Positions 8,944-18,300 of a stretch of 64,000 nt of DNA are shown in pieces. The position numbers and the translations under genes were made by a program. Position 1 is the stretch's first letter; each line of letters begins with the position of its first letter. The DNA is from Thiosulfatimonas sediminis. GTDB taxonomy: Bacteria > Pseudomonadota > Gammaproteobacteria > Thiomicrospirales > Thiomicrospiraceae. The notes under the pieces are model-generated. The model saw only the letters and a list, made by a program, of their open reading frames with translations. It ran no database searches and was not told where the DNA came from. The stretch is from contig NZ_AP021889.1 of NCBI RefSeq assembly GCF_011398355.1, forward strand, positions 620,001 through 684,000, written 5' to 3'.

Positions 8944-8969
8944 CCGTAAAAGATTGTCAATCTTTTCGG
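8944..8969. repeat. 26-bp inverted repeat upstream of the ModE-like gene
   Basis: CCGTAAAAGATTG pairs with CAATCTTTTCGG across a single central T, with one mismatch. It lies 85 nt before the modE-like start and 110 nt before the divergent DUF2892 gene. It could be an operator for a dimeric regulator or a transcript hairpin; no T-run suggests termination. Confidence 0.4.
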
Positions 8970-9053
8970 TAATTGTTGATAAGATTTGTACGCTTTGGCA
9001 CTTATTTTGTGTCTTCTTGGATGTTTGTATTGGATTAAAGGTTAGGGAATCGC

Positions 9054-9488
9054 ATGACGCTTTTGGCTGATAAAACTGCTGCGCTGGGCGCCAGTCAAGC
9101 CGCTGAATTGGCTGAGCAGGATAAAATTCCAGGCGGAGCTTATTCGGATTGGTTGCACGCACGTTTGTGGATTAAAGGTAAGAACCGGAGTTTTATCGGC
9201 ATTGGACGCGTCGAATTATTGGAGAATATCGCTCGTTACGGTTCGATGAATCAAGCGGCCAAAGAGATGGGAATGTCTTATAAAAAAGCTTGGAAGTTGG
9301 TGGATGAGCTCAATGAGATTTACGAGCAACCGTTGGTTGCAAAAGCGCAAGGTGGTAAGTCCGGCGGTGGCAGTGTCTTAACGCCGAAAGGTGAGGCATT
9401 GGTTGCGTTATTTCGGCAACTAGAGCAAGGGTTGTCGGATCATTTACAGCAAGCCAGTCAGCAGATTGAGGCATTTAATCAGCAATAA
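9054..9488 (+). CDS. ModE-like winged-helix regulator (DNA-binding domain only)
   Basis: A 144-residue protein whose residues 35-125 match the ModE N-terminal domain: LLENIARYGSMNQAAKEMGMSY is the LysR-like helix-turn-helix, and the glycine-rich GGKSGGGSVLTPKGEAL is the wing region of this family. The C-terminal TOBE molybdate-binding domains of full ModE are absent, so it may sense no ligand itself. Single-domain ModE proteins often sit near molybdenum-enzyme genes; none is visible here. The first 30 residues are not recognised. The stop is followed by a 10-bp hairpin. Confidence 0.8.
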   Translation: MTLLADKTAALGASQAAELAEQDKIPGGAYSDWLHARLWIKGKNRSFIGIGRVELLENIARYGSMNQAAKEMGMSYKKAWKLVDELNEIYEQPLVAKAQGGKSGGGSVLTPKGEALVALFRQLEQGLSDHLQQASQQIEAFNQQ

Positions 9489-9500
9489 TTTTTTCTGAAA

Positions 9501-9523
9501 TTTGGTGCAAGCTTTGCACCAAA
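9501..9523. terminator. hairpin after the ModE-like gene
   Basis: TTTGGTGCAA and its exact complement TTGCACCAAA flank a 3-nt loop, 12 nt after the stop codon. It is followed by GTCTGT rather than a T-run, so termination efficiency is uncertain. Confidence 0.5.
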
Positions 9524-9560
9524 GTCTGTAAAATCCGCTAGTTTTCTTCTAGCCATTTCT

Positions 9561-9705
9561 TTAGGTAGACACAGAACAAGTCTAAATGGCTTTAGGCATT
9601 GAAGCGTTTAGCTGAGCAAGGCGGCTGTTTCCAGTCATGCCTAGACCTGACAAAAACAGGTGATCTTGCGCTGAAGTCAATCGGGATCTATTCTGTGTTT
9701 CCTTA
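9561..9705. repeat. intergenic repeat element 1 (CAGAAYAAGTCC family)
   Basis: The left end reads TAGGTAGACACAGAACAAGT and the right end, inverted, TAAGGAAACACAGAATAGAT, so the 145-bp unit has imperfect terminal inverted repeats. The inner part also aligns with element 2 at 43335-43420 (CTTTAGGCATTGAAG versus CTTCAGGTACAGAAG, then CTGAGCAAG versus CTGAGTAAG). No coding capacity is seen. The rest of the gap up to 9831 holds no gene. Confidence 0.6.
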
Positions 9706-9831
9706 GAATCGCTGCGTTTTTAGTTTTACAAATTCTTAACCTTTTGATTTTAAATAGCCTTGCGACAGACGGTTTGTCTCGTGTTTAGATATGCTGCGCA
9801 ACTATTTAAGCCGGTAACTTTGGAGACCTTT

Positions 9832-10533
9832 ATGAAATTTACGCTTAATTCTTTTGCGCTGGCCCTTGCGGTTGGTACCTCGACTGTTTGTGCTAGCTCG
9901 GTTGCTCAGGCAGATGCTGGCATGAGTGCCACAATTGGTGCGGTCAGTAACTATGTTTTCCGTGGTGTTGAGCAGAGCGATGGCGCTTATCCAGCGTTGC
10001 AAGGCAGTCTTGATTATCAAAACAGCAATGGGGTTTACGCAGGTATTTGGGCGAGTAATGTCGATTCTAGCGAGCAAGAGTACGATCTTTACGTTGGTTG
10101 GGGCGGTAAGCTGCAAGCTTTTGATTTTGATGTGGCTTACACCAATTACAACTATGTTGATGGCATTGGCAGTAAAAATCGCCGTTTTAATGCGTTTCAA
10201 GAAGTGAATTTTGCGGTTGGTTATGATATTGCAACCTTTGATGTTGATTTTGGTTTAGATCGTACCGCGGCAGATAATCAGAACTATAACCATATGTCAT
10301 TGACGGTCGATTTAGATCAATACCTAAGTGGTATCGCTTTGACTTACGGTTTGAGCAGATACGAAGATCAGTCCTTCTCGGATAGCGTGGGGTATTTTGA
10401 TATCGGTTATGCGCGTACTTTGGCATACGGTTTGGATTTGACCGCAAATGCGGTGATTGGTCAGAATAATGCGGGTGCTAAAGATAAGAATTATTTGTTG
10501 ATTGGCATCAGCAAAACCTTTGATTTAATGTAA
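9832..10533 (+). CDS. TorF-family putative outer-membrane porin
   Basis: A 233-residue protein with a signal peptide (cleavage near residues 28-30, AQADA) and alternating amphipathic strands. The segment SATIGAVSNYVFRGVEQSDG followed by PALQGSLDYQ and YAGIWASN is characteristic of the Gcw_chp/TorF family of small beta-barrel proteins. Transport substrate is unknown. The start at 9832 has GGAG 8 nt upstream; a longer in-frame reading from 9760 would add a non-signal extension. It is monocistronic and ends at a strong terminator. Confidence 0.85.
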   Translation: MKFTLNSFALALAVGTSTVCASSVAQADAGMSATIGAVSNYVFRGVEQSDGAYPALQGSLDYQNSNGVYAGIWASNVDSSEQEYDLYVGWGGKLQAFDFDVAYTNYNYVDGIGSKNRRFNAFQEVNFAVGYDIATFDVDFGLDRTAADNQNYNHMSLTVDLDQYLSGIALTYGLSRYEDQSFSDSVGYFDIGYARTLAYGLDLTANAVIGQNNAGAKDKNYLLIGISKTFDLM

Positions 10534-10574
10534 GGTTTGGTCTCAATTTTTTTGACCTCTTAATTTAGGTTTTT

Positions 10575-10600
10575 AACCGGCGTTCCCGCCGGTTTTTTTT
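10575..10600 (+). terminator. intrinsic terminator of the TorF-family gene
   Basis: AACCGGC and GCCGGTT flank a 6-nt loop and are followed by eight T. It sits 42 nt after the porin stop and also separates it from the converging GTPase gene. Confidence 0.9.
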
Positions 10601-10626
10601 GCCTGATAAAAAACCAAAGCAGCGAA

Positions 10627-12120
10627 TTATTTTGCGCTAAGAGGGGTGTCGGCTGGGAGTGTGTCCGAATTTTTTTCAAATGTCGGTTCCGTGCTTCTTG
10701 AAGGTACTTTATCGTTGCCTGAAGGGTTGGTGTACTGGTCATTGAGTTTTTGGATGGCGCTTTTTGATGCGCTGCTAATTTTATTTAGTAGTTTACGAGA
10801 GCCGTAATTCCAACCACGCGGTGCCGTGTGAAACATACCACGCCAAAAACGGGTGCTATGCGCTAAACCATTTGCGATTTTAACCAATCCTTGCTTGTGT
10901 AAACTTTTTTGTTGCCACTGCGCAAGTTTGTAGCGCACGCTGTGATGCACAGCAAATACCGATAAGAACAGTGCCACAGCAACCGAACTGCCAAGCAAGC
11001 TTGAGGTCTGCATGGCAGCCACAATTGGCCATTCACTGATTGGCTGCTCAAAGGCACCAAACGTGGAGAGACTAAAGCTAATGAGTGCCGCCAAGCTGCT
11101 AAAGACAAGAGCGTCGGTTAGCAGTACGCGTGAACGCCATTTTTGCAGTTCTTGCTGAATGCGTGGAATTTGCTGTTGTTCGATATCGTTGGCGATGTTT
11201 TCCAGCGCGCGTGCAATTCGATAGCTGCGTTCAACGCTGACTTTGTCCATACGATGAATAATTTTAGCCAAGTCGTTATCGCGTTTGCGCTGAAAGCGTT
11301 CGCTGATTGCTTGGCTGGAAAACGCATTGGCGGCGGCTTCGTTGTAGATGGCGTAAAAGTTTCCGCCAATCAGCCCCTCGGATGAGAGGGCGCGTTGCCA
11401 TGAACCAATAATTTCTTCAAGATTGTCTTCTTTCGCCGCAGTGTCGATTTGGTTAAGGATATACAGTACTTTGTCAGAATCGTGGCGTTTGCGGGTTGAG
11501 GCGACCAAGTGTTGAAGGGTGTCACGCATTGCCCCTGGTTCAGGGTGGCGAGCGTCAAAAAACACTAACACTAAATCAGACAGGTCGATAATGTGATTGG
11601 TTAGGCGCAGGGTGGCATCTCGTTGCGAATCGGCATCAAACCCCGGTGAGTCAATTAATATTTTGCCGCGTAAATGCTCAGCTTTAGTGGTTTTGAGTTG
11701 TAGATAGCTGTCGATGCGACTGCCTTCACCGAGTTCCACCTTATCGATTTGTTGGCTCATGCCGTAAAACGGAAAGCGCGGATCAGAATCCAGTGCCAGC
11801 CCTGGGAGGGTGGTGACGTCATCTTCGTTGCCATGACAAATTACCGTGAATTTATCGTCCACTGCTTGATTGCCTGTGGCCTGCATGGTTTTGCCAATGT
11901 ACTGATTAATGAAACTGGATTTTCCGGCAGAGAAAGTTCCCAAAACTGAGATCAGCGGCCACCAAGAAATCTGTTCGGCATAGGACTGATTTTTGTTGAG
12001 CAGGCCGGTACGTCGTCCAACTTTATCCAAATCTTTGTAGCTTTGGATAATGTTCAGTAATACCGGATTTTCGCGGCTAAGCAGCTGTTCAAGTTTTTGG
12101 TAACGCTCTTTGGGAGTCAT
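10627..12120 (-). CDS. dynamin-family (EHD-like) GTPase
   Basis: A 497-residue large GTPase. G1 is GTFSAGKSS (61-69), G3 is DSPG (157-160) and G4 is NQID (223-226). Two hydrophobic segments between about 330 and 395 should anchor or insert into a membrane, and a charged disordered tail follows. The N-terminal block (WWPLISVLGTFSAGKSSFI, then DDKFTVICHG) and FDARHPEP resemble EHD/bacterial dynamin-like proteins, which remodel membranes. Its ATG follows the TAA of the upstream coiled-coil gene with no gap, indicating coupled translation. The cellular role is unknown; the context suggests an envelope function linked to two membrane-anchored partner proteins. Confidence 0.85.
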   Translation of the reverse strand: MTPKERYQKLEQLLSRENPVLLNIIQSYKDLDKVGRRTGLLNKNQSYAEQISWWPLISVLGTFSAGKSSFINQYIGKTMQATGNQAVDDKFTVICHGNEDDVTTLPGLALDSDPRFPFYGMSQQIDKVELGEGSRIDSYLQLKTTKAEHLRGKILIDSPGFDADSQRDATLRLTNHIIDLSDLVLVFFDARHPEPGAMRDTLQHLVASTRKRHDSDKVLYILNQIDTAAKEDNLEEIIGSWQRALSSEGLIGGNFYAIYNEAAANAFSSQAISERFQRKRDNDLAKIIHRMDKVSVERSYRIARALENIANDIEQQQIPRIQQELQKWRSRVLLTDALVFSSLAALISFSLSTFGAFEQPISEWPIVAAMQTSSLLGSSVAVALFLSVFAVHHSVRYKLAQWQQKSLHKQGLVKIANGLAHSTRFWRGMFHTAPRGWNYGSRKLLNKISSASKSAIQKLNDQYTNPSGNDKVPSRSTEPTFEKNSDTLPADTPLSAK

Positions 12121-12783
12121 TTATTGGCTTTCCTGTGCTGACGATTGTGGCTGGGCGCCGGGAACTTGTGGTGCGGGTGCATAGTAGTTTGGCGTGGGTC
12201 TTTGATTATTTTGCATAAAAGACCATGGCATCATCGAGTTAAACGTGCCCATCGGAACCGAGATGTTGCGATTGAGTTCACCTAAATTACCACTCATGCG
12301 GGTCGCGGCATGATTTAGGCTGTAAACCGATTGATTCATCTGTGTCATGCTTTGGTTTACTTGGTGCATATTATCGCTCATTGTGAGTATGTGTTGGTTT
12401 AGCTCTTGTATCGAGCTGGTGATCTGTGCGATGTTTTTGTCTAAGTTGGGAACCGCACGGATGTTTTGATTCATTTTATCCATATGAATGTTGATTGCAC
12501 CCATCTGATGATCAATTTGATTCATTTTTTGGTCAAGTGTTTTGGTGATATCCACAACGGCACCGGTCATTGCGGTCATGTTTTGAGTAATTTGATTCAT
12601 GTCTCGAGTGACGTTGTAAATCAGGTAGAAACCGTAAATAGCCAAAACGATGAATGCGACCATCATCGGATAAATGACTTTTTCCCAACGGCGAATGCCG
12701 TAAGTCATGGTCTGTGCCAATTTATCTAAATTTTTTGCTTGTTGGATCTGTAGATCAGCCAGTTGTTCGGAGTTGGTGTTCAT
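12121..12783 (-). CDS. membrane-anchored coiled-coil protein, unknown function
   Basis: A 220-residue protein with one membrane segment at about 37-57, then a long heptad-rich region (60-175) full of Met, Asn and Gln (MNQITQNMTAM, MDKMNQNIR, MHQVNQSMTQMNQS), and a Pro/Gln-rich tail. The repeats look like a long parallel coiled coil, similar in style to signalling rods of chemoreceptors but without their conserved tip. It ends directly at the ATG of the dynamin-like GTPase, so the two products probably act together at the inner membrane. No known family is recognised. Confidence 0.75.
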   Translation of the reverse strand: MNTNSEQLADLQIQQAKNLDKLAQTMTYGIRRWEKVIYPMMVAFIVLAIYGFYLIYNVTRDMNQITQNMTAMTGAVVDITKTLDQKMNQIDHQMGAINIHMDKMNQNIRAVPNLDKNIAQITSSIQELNQHILTMSDNMHQVNQSMTQMNQSVYSLNHAATRMSGNLGELNRNISVPMGTFNSMMPWSFMQNNQRPTPNYYAPAPQVPGAQPQSSAQESQ

Positions 12784-12820
12784 AGCGAAGCCTTAAATAT
12801 TATTTTTTAGTGTTGTTTTT

Positions 12821-13687
12821 TTATTGTTGTGGTGTGTTCGGGGTGTAAGGCACACCATAGTATTGTCCATTATTCTGCATTTCCGGCTTTTGGCTGGGGT
12901 AGGCAGGATAAGTTGGTTGCATCGCTCGTGGCGTAGCGGAATATTGTGGGTGTTGCTGAATAATCATGCGATAGGCTTGTGGCGCAAGCTTGCGTAACTG
13001 TGCGCTGAGCTGCTGCGCTTCTTGTGGGCGCTGTTCGTACAATAGAAAGTTGAATGCCTCAACCCATGCATATTCTGCCATTTCGTGATATCCCAGACGG
13101 TATAGTTGATTAGCGATTTCACCGAGTAGATTGGCATTAGGTTGTATTTGCAATAACTGCGTATAGCGGTTTTGTGCGGTTTGCAGGTCGTTTTGTTCCA
13201 CGGCGATCCGCGCTTGTTGTAACAGCAGTTGGATTTGTTGTTGCAACTCAGCCGGTGTTAGCTGTTTTGGCAAAATTTCAGCGGTTTGCGCAGTGCTGTT
13301 TGCAGGAGATGAATCGCTTTCTAAAATTTGTTCCATCTCAACATCGCCGGGAAAGATCGGGGCTTCGGCAATGGAGGGTTCGATTAAAGGGGAGGCTTCT
13401 TCTGCAATCGGCGGAGTGGCGTTTTCGTTCTGTAGGTTGTCGTTTGCTGCAGTGGTTTGCGCAACGGAATTTACGTCGGGTTTGAGCTCGCTATCAGGAG
13501 TCGCAGCGCTTTGCTGAGACGCTAAATTGCTTGGCGCGACACGGATTTCGGCTGGGAGAGTCGGTGCTGAGTTTTCTATGGTCTGCGTGCTGGTTGGCGG
13601 AGTGTTATAGAAAATATAGAGTGCAACAAACAGCAACAATAGTGCTATCCAGAAGCTGTTATTAAGTAAGACGCGAATGAGTGGCAT
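12821..13687 (-). CDS. membrane-anchored protein with a TPR-like C-terminal region
   Basis: A 288-residue protein with an N-terminal membrane anchor (about residues 10-28), a long Ala/Pro/Glu-rich low-complexity linker, a helical region at 150-245 with TPR-like spacing (LLLQQARIAVEQNDLQTAQNRYTQLL, split by NANLLGEIANQL), and a Pro/Tyr/Gln-rich tail. The start at 13685-13687 has AGGAG 7 nt upstream; a longer reading to 13732 does not. It is the first gene of the unit leading to the coiled-coil protein and the dynamin-like GTPase, 37 nt ahead of the former. The terminator at 13769-13806 separates it from the low-complexity protein genes. Confidence 0.7.
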   Translation of the reverse strand: MPLIRVLLNNSFWIALLLLFVALYIFYNTPPTSTQTIENSAPTLPAEIRVAPSNLASQQSAATPDSELKPDVNSVAQTTAANDNLQNENATPPIAEEASPLIEPSIAEAPIFPGDVEMEQILESDSSPANSTAQTAEILPKQLTPAELQQQIQLLLQQARIAVEQNDLQTAQNRYTQLLQIQPNANLLGEIANQLYRLGYHEMAEYAWVEAFNFLLYEQRPQEAQQLSAQLRKLAPQAYRMIIQQHPQYSATPRAMQPTYPAYPSQKPEMQNNGQYYGVPYTPNTPQQ

Positions 13688-13768
13688 AGTCTCTCCTTGA
13701 GGTGTTAGTGCCGGACAAACCCCTTTCCGCAAGCGACTGGAGCAATCGGTTGGGGAAAGTAGAACGCA

Positions 13769-13806
13769 TAAAAAAAGAGATAAGCCAAGGAATTTGACTT
13801 ATCTCT
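13769..13806 (-). terminator. intrinsic terminator after the glycine-rich protein gene
   Basis: On the minus strand AGAGATAAG and CTTATCTCT form a 9-bp stem with a 13-nt loop, followed by seven T. It lies 17 nt after the stop of the 188-residue secreted protein and separates it from the TPR/coiled-coil/GTPase genes. Confidence 0.85.
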
Positions 13807-13823
13807 GCTTTTAAATGACCGGA

Positions 13824-14390
13824 TTACGGCTTCGCTTCAACCTGAGGTTGCGCAGCTGGTGCTGCAGCTGGAGCAGCTTGTGGTGCCATGTGGGGGGCAG
13901 GCATTGGCTGCATTTGCATTTGTGGCATAGTCATTTGCGGCATTGGCATTGGCTGCATTTGCATTGGTTGTGGTGGGTAGTAGTAAGGCATGCCACCGTA
14001 TGGTGCGCCCCACATTGGTTGACCATAACCGTAGCCATAACCGTTTCCGTAACCATTGCCATAACCGTTGTAATTTTGGTTGCCGTTATAGTTTTGGTTG
14101 CCTTGGCCACGACCATCAGCTTGACCTTGCATATCAGATTCAGCATTAAAACCAAAGTTGAAAGAACCTTTTGCTTTACCTTGGCCTTCACTTTTTGCCT
14201 GACCTTCACCTTGTCCTTGACCCTGACCTTGTTGAGCGCCTTGCGCTTGACCTTGTCCTTGACCCTGGCCTTGGCTTTGTTGTACGCCTTGTCCTTGGTT
14301 GTTGCCCCAAGGTCCGCCCCAGTTTGCTTGTGCAGAACCTAAAGCGAAAGCAGATGCAGCGGTAGCTAATGCGATTGTTGTTAATTTCAT
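13824..14390 (-). CDS. secreted Gly/Gln/Tyr/Pro/Met-rich protein, sulfur-globule-protein-like
   Basis: A 188-residue protein with a signal peptide ending SAQA at residue 22, then NWGGPWGNNQGQG, a GQ-repeat tract (33-70), a GYGNGYGNGYGYGYG tract (about 110-124) and a Pro/Met/Gln-rich end. Composition and order resemble the Sec-exported sulfur globule coat proteins CV1/CV2 of purple sulfur bacteria, which enclose periplasmic sulfur. That match is by style, since low-complexity proteins give weak homology. AGGAG lies 9 nt upstream of the start. It lies 95 nt downstream of the 282-residue protein gene and ends at a terminator. A structural envelope protein unrelated to sulfur is the main alternative. 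Confidence 0.6.
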   Translation of the reverse strand: MKLTTIALATAASAFALGSAQANWGGPWGNNQGQGVQQSQGQGQGQGQAQGAQQGQGQGQGEGQAKSEGQGKAKGSFNFGFNAESDMQGQADGRGQGNQNYNGNQNYNGYGNGYGNGYGYGYGQPMWGAPYGGMPYYYPPQPMQMQPMPMPQMTMPQMQMQPMPAPHMAPQAAPAAAPAAQPQVEAKP

Positions 14391-14485
14391 TGTTTCATTC
14401 TCCTAAAAAAGTACTCTAAATATTTGCACTTGATGCGTGAGTACAAACGCGCCAAGTCGTTAAAATGGTTGTTAATTTTATGTGC

Positions 14486-15334
14486 TTACCAGCCCATGCC
14501 CGGCATTCCCATACCAGGCATTCCTGGCATGCCGCCCATACCTGGCATTCCCATGGTTGGCATGCTGAATGATGGACTTGGCATGTCGAAGTTAGGCATC
14601 GACATATCGTTCATATTTGGCATCCAGTTATTCCATGGCGTATTGTTATTACGATTCGTGTTATTTCCCCAGGGAGCATTATTCCAAGGGCCATTGTTCA
14701 TGCTAGGCATTTTCCAGTGCCCCATGTCCATATTGCCCCAGTTGCCGAATGGCACAACATTGCCGTTTGGCCAACCGTTATTCCAAGCTTGATTTGGCTG
14801 GTTATAGCCTGGTCCATAGGGCGCATAACCATAAGGTGCGTAGCCTGCTGGCGGCATTTGTTGCGGAGCCGGTTGTGGGTAGTATTGCGCTTGAGGCGCA
14901 TAACCATATGGTTGTGGGAATGCTTGCGGTGCAGCCATATTGTTTGGGTAGCTGTAAGCCGGAGGCATTACTGGTGGCGCAGCTTGAACCTGTGGCTGCG
15001 GCGCGTAGCTCGGTGCTACGTTCTGTTGCACAGGTTGAATATGGGTCTGCGGAAACGGATAGCTTGGCGCATTATTTGCCGGCATGTAGTAACCGTTGTT
15101 TGGTGGATAATTAGCAACTCGAGTTTGCATAACCGGCATTGCTGGACGTTGGACGTTTTGGACCGCAACGGTCTGAGCAGGTTGGGTTTTCGCGTCAATC
15201 CACTGCGGCGATTGAATCGTCGATTGGTAGGCGCTTTCTGGCTGTGGCCAGAAGTTTTGTGCTTGCGCGCTACCCGAAATGACGCTACCGCAAATCAGGC
15301 TGCTAATCGTTAATTTAAGTAAGTTAGATTTCAT
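14486..15334 (-). CDS. secreted Pro/Asn/Met/Tyr-rich protein, sulfur-globule-protein-like
   Basis: A 282-residue protein with a signal peptide (cleavage near AQAQ, residue 26). A Pro/Gln/Tyr-rich middle (PYGYAPQAQYYPQP, YAPYGYAPYGPGY) is followed by an Asn/Trp block (PWNNAPWGNN, PWNNWMPN) and a Met-Gly-Pro end (MPGMGGMPGMPGMGMPGMGW). No catalytic domain is visible. It resembles sulfur globule proteins in export, composition and Trp/Asn spacing. Its start overlaps the end of the RND pump gene by 11 nt, so pump and low-complexity protein are translated from one message. Met-rich ends can also bind Cu(I) or Ag(I), an alternative reading. Confidence 0.6.
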   Translation of the reverse strand: MKSNLLKLTISSLICGSVISGSAQAQNFWPQPESAYQSTIQSPQWIDAKTQPAQTVAVQNVQRPAMPVMQTRVANYPPNNGYYMPANNAPSYPFPQTHIQPVQQNVAPSYAPQPQVQAAPPVMPPAYSYPNNMAAPQAFPQPYGYAPQAQYYPQPAPQQMPPAGYAPYGYAPYGPGYNQPNQAWNNGWPNGNVVPFGNWGNMDMGHWKMPSMNNGPWNNAPWGNNTNRNNNTPWNNWMPNMNDMSMPNFDMPSPSFSMPTMGMPGMGGMPGMPGMGMPGMGW

Positions 15335-18300
15335 CGCTTTCTTCCTTTAGGTGGGTTTTAGCGGCTTGTTTAGCTCTAAGCGATTGGCGATTAGAGCCGT
15401 GTTGCAAACCTGCATGGTCTGATAAAGGGTCGCTCGTTTTATCAGGTGAATCTATGGTGTTTTGTTCGCTGACTGGCATTGTCATTTCTTGCGCGGCTTG
15501 TGCCGAATCGGATAAGCGTTGTTCACGATCTTGTGCATGAGCCAGTGCTTCTGGGTGCGGATCGCTGCTTTGCACGATGCTTTCAGGGGTGTTGTCCTCG
15601 GTTTTTTCGACCGGAGCAACCGGTGCAAGCGGCGCTTCAGGCATCGCGGTTACGACTTGGTAGCTTTTGAAAGCGGCGCTCGCGCTGACGCAACCCAGCG
15701 GAATAACCACTAGCGTAAGCACCGTGGCAACCACGACACCAAACATCAACGAAATTGCCATCCCTTGGAAAATTGGATCGAACAGAATAACGCTTGATCC
15801 TAATACCAGAGCGGCAGCGGTGATGATGATTGGACGGGTACGCGCTTTACAGGCTTGAATAACCGCTTCAGTGATTGGATGCCCGTGTGTAATTTCTTGG
15901 CGGGTAAAGTCCACCAGTAGAATGGAGTTGCGCACGATAATCCCTGCCAAGGCGATAAAGCCGATCATCGATGTTGCGGTAAATTCCGCGCCCATAATCC
16001 AATGCCCAGGAATGATGCCGATTAGGGTTAACGGGATTGGAGCCATTACAATTAATGGGATTAAGAAGTTTTTAAATTCCCAAACCACCAGCATATAGAT
16101 AATTAACAGCGCAACCCCAAAGGCTAAGCCCATATCGCGGAAAGTTTCATAGGTGACTGTCCATTCACCTGCCCACATAAAGCCAGGTTCAGAAACCCCT
16201 TCAGGACGGTTAATGAAATTGCCTTTTAAACCGTTTAGTGATTCGCTGTTGTCGATAATCGCTTGGGCCTCTAGCATTCCGTAAATTGGTGCGCCTAAGC
16301 GTCCAATGCCGTTAGCGGTGACGTACTCAACCGGTTTCAAATCTTTGTGGTAAATCACCCCTTGTTCATTTTCAAGAACAAATCGACCCAGTTCAGAAAG
16401 CGGCACCTTATTGCCGTTCTCGGCAACCACTGGAATGCTTCCAAGGCGTGCAAATTCGACACGCACATCTAACGGAACTTCAAGTGTGATGTAAGTCGGT
16501 TCACGGACAAAACCTTGTTTGACGTCGCCTAGTCGGTAGCCACCCATGGCCATTTGTAAGGTTTGGTTGATATTGGCCACACTGATGCCGCTTTCTAAGG
16601 CTTTCTGCTTGTCGATGACAAAGCGCCAAGACTGATGCGGACTGGAGATAAAGTTATCAACATCACTCAAGTTGTCTGCGCTGTTGAACACATCGGTTAA
16701 GGCTTGCGCGGTCGCTTGACGAGTTGCTTTATCCGGGCCATACACTTCACCGACCACAGCTTGCAGTACTGGTGGGCCTGGAGGCATTTCAACGATTTGG
16801 ATGGTCGCAGGGGTTTGCGCCACAATTGGTCGTAGTTGTTCACGAATCAATTCGGCGATTTCATGGCTTGAACGGTTGCGTTGATCTAAACCAACCAAAT
16901 GCAGTTGGATGTCTGATTCCCAAGGGTTTTGACGCAAGTAGTAGTGGCGCACTAATCCGTTAAAGTCATAAGGCGCGGCTGTGCCAACATAGCTTTCCAT
17001 CGTTTTGACTTCTGGAATGGTTTGCAATGACTTAACCAATTCATGAGTTAAGTTTGCCGTGACCGGCAGGGCAGTGCCTTCTGGGAAGTTAATTACCACG
17101 CTCATGTCAGGTTTGTTGTCGAATGGTAATAGTTTGACTGGCACTAAGGTTTCATAAATCAAGAAGATCGAGATACCAAAAGCGGCAATAATGGCAACCA
17201 AAAAGCCCCAGCCTTTCACTTTACCAATTAACAGACTGTTTAAAATCCAGCGGAAAAAGCGTTCAAATTTGGCACTTTGTTGATGTTCTTTTTCTTCCGC
17301 TTTGTGCAGGTATTTCATGCTTGGTTTAATGCGCATCGCCAGCCAAGGGGTGAATGCGAAAGCGGCAAACAGTGAAATAAACATAGCCACTGAGCCAAGT
17401 GCTGGAATGGGTGCCATATATGGCCCCATCATGCCGCTTACAAAGGCCATTGGCATCAGTGCTGCAATTACGGCTAGGGTAGCGATAATCGTCGGGTTGC
17501 CCACTTCTGCAACCGCTTCAACCGACGTTGAGGTTTCTGTATTGTTGGCGATAAGCCAACGACGATAGATGTTTTCCAGCACCACCACCGCATCGTCCAC
17601 CAAGATCCCAATTGAGAAGATCAAGGCAAATAGACTGACTCGGTCAATGGTGAAGCCTAAAATCCATGCCATAAAGACGGTTGTTAGAATGACTGAAGGA
17701 ATCACTATCGCGACAACCGTTCCTGCACGCCATCCAAGGAACATCCACACTAACAGGGTGACGGCACCCGTAGCGATAAATAATTTGAAGATTAGGTTGT
17801 TCACTTTATCGTTGGCGGACTGACCGTAATTACGGCTGATGCTGACGTCCACTTCCGGAGGAATAATCACCCCTTTCAGCGACTCCATTTTCTCAATCGC
17901 TTCATTGGCAACACTGACACCATTGGTACCTGGTTTTTTGGCTAAAGCGATGGTGATGGCATTGCGACCGTCAATAGCAGGACGTTCCCCTTGGTAACCT
18001 TGACCGGTGTAGTAGTTCACTTGACGAGTAACATCGGCGTTGGTTTCTACAATGCTGGCGATGTCGCGCACATAGACAGGGGCGCCGTCCTGAATCCCGA
18101 CAATTAAGTTGCCGATGTCTTCGACATTGGTTAAGAAATCACCGGTGTAGACCGTGAAGACCTGTTGGTTGGCTTCAATATTACCGGTTTCGATTTCACT
18201 GTTAGCGGCATGAATTGCTTGCCCGATTTGGGTTAAGGAGATGTTATAGCCGGCCAGTTTCTCTGGCAGAACTTGAATTTTGATTTCGTTTGATTCCCCG

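Noticed and set aside
14165..14300. Short tandem repeats that could suggest a CRISPR array
   Set aside because: The unit is a 6-nt GQ codon repeat inside a coding sequence, with no spacers.
13815..14365. Several open frames on both strands across the low-complexity genes
   Set aside because: They arise because the repetitive codons of the minus-strand Gly/Gln/Tyr-rich protein read open in other frames; the minus-strand frame alone has a signal peptide and ribosome site.
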